Source of the DNA: Flectobacillus major DSM 103
Lineage (GTDB): Bacteria > Bacteroidota > Bacteroidia > Cytophagales > Spirosomataceae
DNA length: 64,000 nucleotides
Reading direction: 5' to 3'
NCBI RefSeq assembly: GCF_000427405.1
Contig: NZ_KE386491.1
Location: 1,595,001-1,659,000, forward strand
Below the pieces are notes generated by a model. That model did not search any database. It was not told where the DNA came from and saw only the letters and a list, made by a program, of their open reading frames with translations. Position numbers and translations under genes: made by a program. Positions 63,678 to 64,000 of this stretch are shown one piece after another (the stretch's first letter is position 1; the number at the start of each line of letters is the position of its first letter).

Positions 63678-64000
63678 TTACAGCAAAATAGCTAGCAAAT
63701 CGCTAGGTTGATGGGCTAAATAGGTTGGCCTGAGGGTTTCTATGAGGGTTTGGGTATCATACCCCCATGCTACCCAGATAGTTTGTATACCTACTTTGTT
63801 AGAAGCTTCGAGGTCACGTGCTTCGTCGCCCAAATAAATGATTTCTTCATGTCGATAGCCTTGTTCTTTGATAAGTTTACGCAGCAAAATATCTTTTCCC
63901 ATCACATTTTTGGAACAGCTAATAGTTGAAAAATAGTTGATGCCTTTTGCTTCTAAAAACAACCTAATATTTTCTTCCGAGTTTGACGACACAATATCCA
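63678..64000 (-). CDS. HAD-superfamily hydrolase, C-terminal part (truncated by window edge)
   Basis: The frame is open to the right edge; the last about 107 residues are seen. DIVSSNSEENIRLFLEAKGI carries HAD motif II (Ser in SSN), GKDILLRKLIKEQGY has the motif III Lys, and YLGDEARDLEASNKVGIQTIWVAWGYD is motif IV (GDEARD acids binding Mg2+). This is a phosphoglycolate-phosphatase-type HAD of the cof/Gph-like group. The nucleophile Asp and cap domain lie outside the window. Confidence 0.85.
   Translation of the reverse strand, partial: DIVSSNSEENIRLFLEAKGINYFSTISCSKNVMGKDILLRKLIKEQGYRHEEIIYLGDEARDLEASNKVGIQTIWVAWGYDTQTLIETLRPTYLAHQPSDLLAILL

Noticed and set aside
63475-63711. 78-residue ORF inside repeat copy C
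   Set aside because: It translates the palindromic hairpin and the repeat body; similar frames exist in copy A, a by-product of the repeat.
1-64000. CRISPR arrays, tRNA and rRNA genes
   Set aside because: No regularly spaced direct repeats and no cloverleaf or rRNA-like segments were found in the intergenic regions; the TTCGGG segment at 43156 belongs to the B12 riboswitch.

Overview
This is a low-GC window from a Bacteroidota bacterium, most likely a Cytophagales/Spirosomaceae-type aerobe. The placement is inferred from gene content. Three large exported proteins end in type IX secretion (T9SS) sorting tails with a YPNP/FPNP start. The window also carries DUF3822 near coaD, a GH92/GH29/GH9 glycan-degradation set, candidate promoters of the Bacteroidota TTG...TAnnTTTG type, and few visible Shine-Dalgarno sites. 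No rRNA, tRNA or CRISPR array was seen.

Region 1 (1-1.6 kb): the 3' end of a TolC-like efflux gene and a POTRA-less Omp85-type outer-membrane protein. Region 2 (1.96-12.4 kb) is the most unusual part, a polymorphic-toxin locus. A 2419-residue exported RHS/YD-repeat protein ends in a DUF6973-like toxin tip and is followed 6 bp later by a small lipoprotein, the candidate immunity protein. Downstream lie a decayed IS3 transposase fragment and a second similar lipoprotein. Then comes a near-identical copy of the RHS tip linker, broken by a TGA and leading into an orphan Tae4-like peptidoglycan amidase tip with a frameshifted Tai4-like immunity gene. A third frameshifted lipoprotein remnant and two further linker fragments follow. 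I read this as a reservoir of displaced toxin tips and immunity genes.

Region 3 (12.4-26.7 kb): SGNH esterase with a T9SS tail, prolidase-like amidohydrolase, SGLT-type symporter, membrane-anchored AraC regulator, DUF2891 protein, a blue-copper protein in an operon with a sorbosone-dehydrogenase-like propeller, and a lipoprotein six-hairpin glycosidase. Region 4 (27-33.4 kb): coaD, DUF3822, Nudix hydrolase, C69 peptidase and a divergent NarL-type two-component pair. Region 5 (33.5-42.6 kb): GH51-like arabinofuranosidase, Tat-exported Dabb protein, GH9 endoglucanase, S10 carboxypeptidase and GH92 mannosidase.

Region 6 (43-51 kb) is a cobalamin salvage locus: B12 riboswitch, BtuB-like receptor, DUF6580 membrane protein, BtuF-like protein without a signal peptide, cobU, a DPH6-like ATP-pyrophosphatase, cobT, cobS and cobC. 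Together these would import corrinoids and build the lower nucleotide loop. Remnants of an XRE HTH gene and a DUF3667 gene follow. Region 7 (52-64 kb): DOPA-dioxygenase-like YgiD, a 1323-residue T9SS metalloprotease, a Gfo/Idh/MocA oxidoreductase, a WYL regulator next to a DinB protein, a homologue of the sphingolipid delta-4 desaturase DES, a GH29 fucosidase and a truncated HAD hydrolase.

Four of the six convergent gene junctions (24.1, 53.3, 60.5 and 63.5 kb) hold related palindromic elements with a long central hairpin and GAGTCATCCC / GGGATGACTC-type ends. They are probably a non-autonomous repeat family that now serves as bidirectional terminators.
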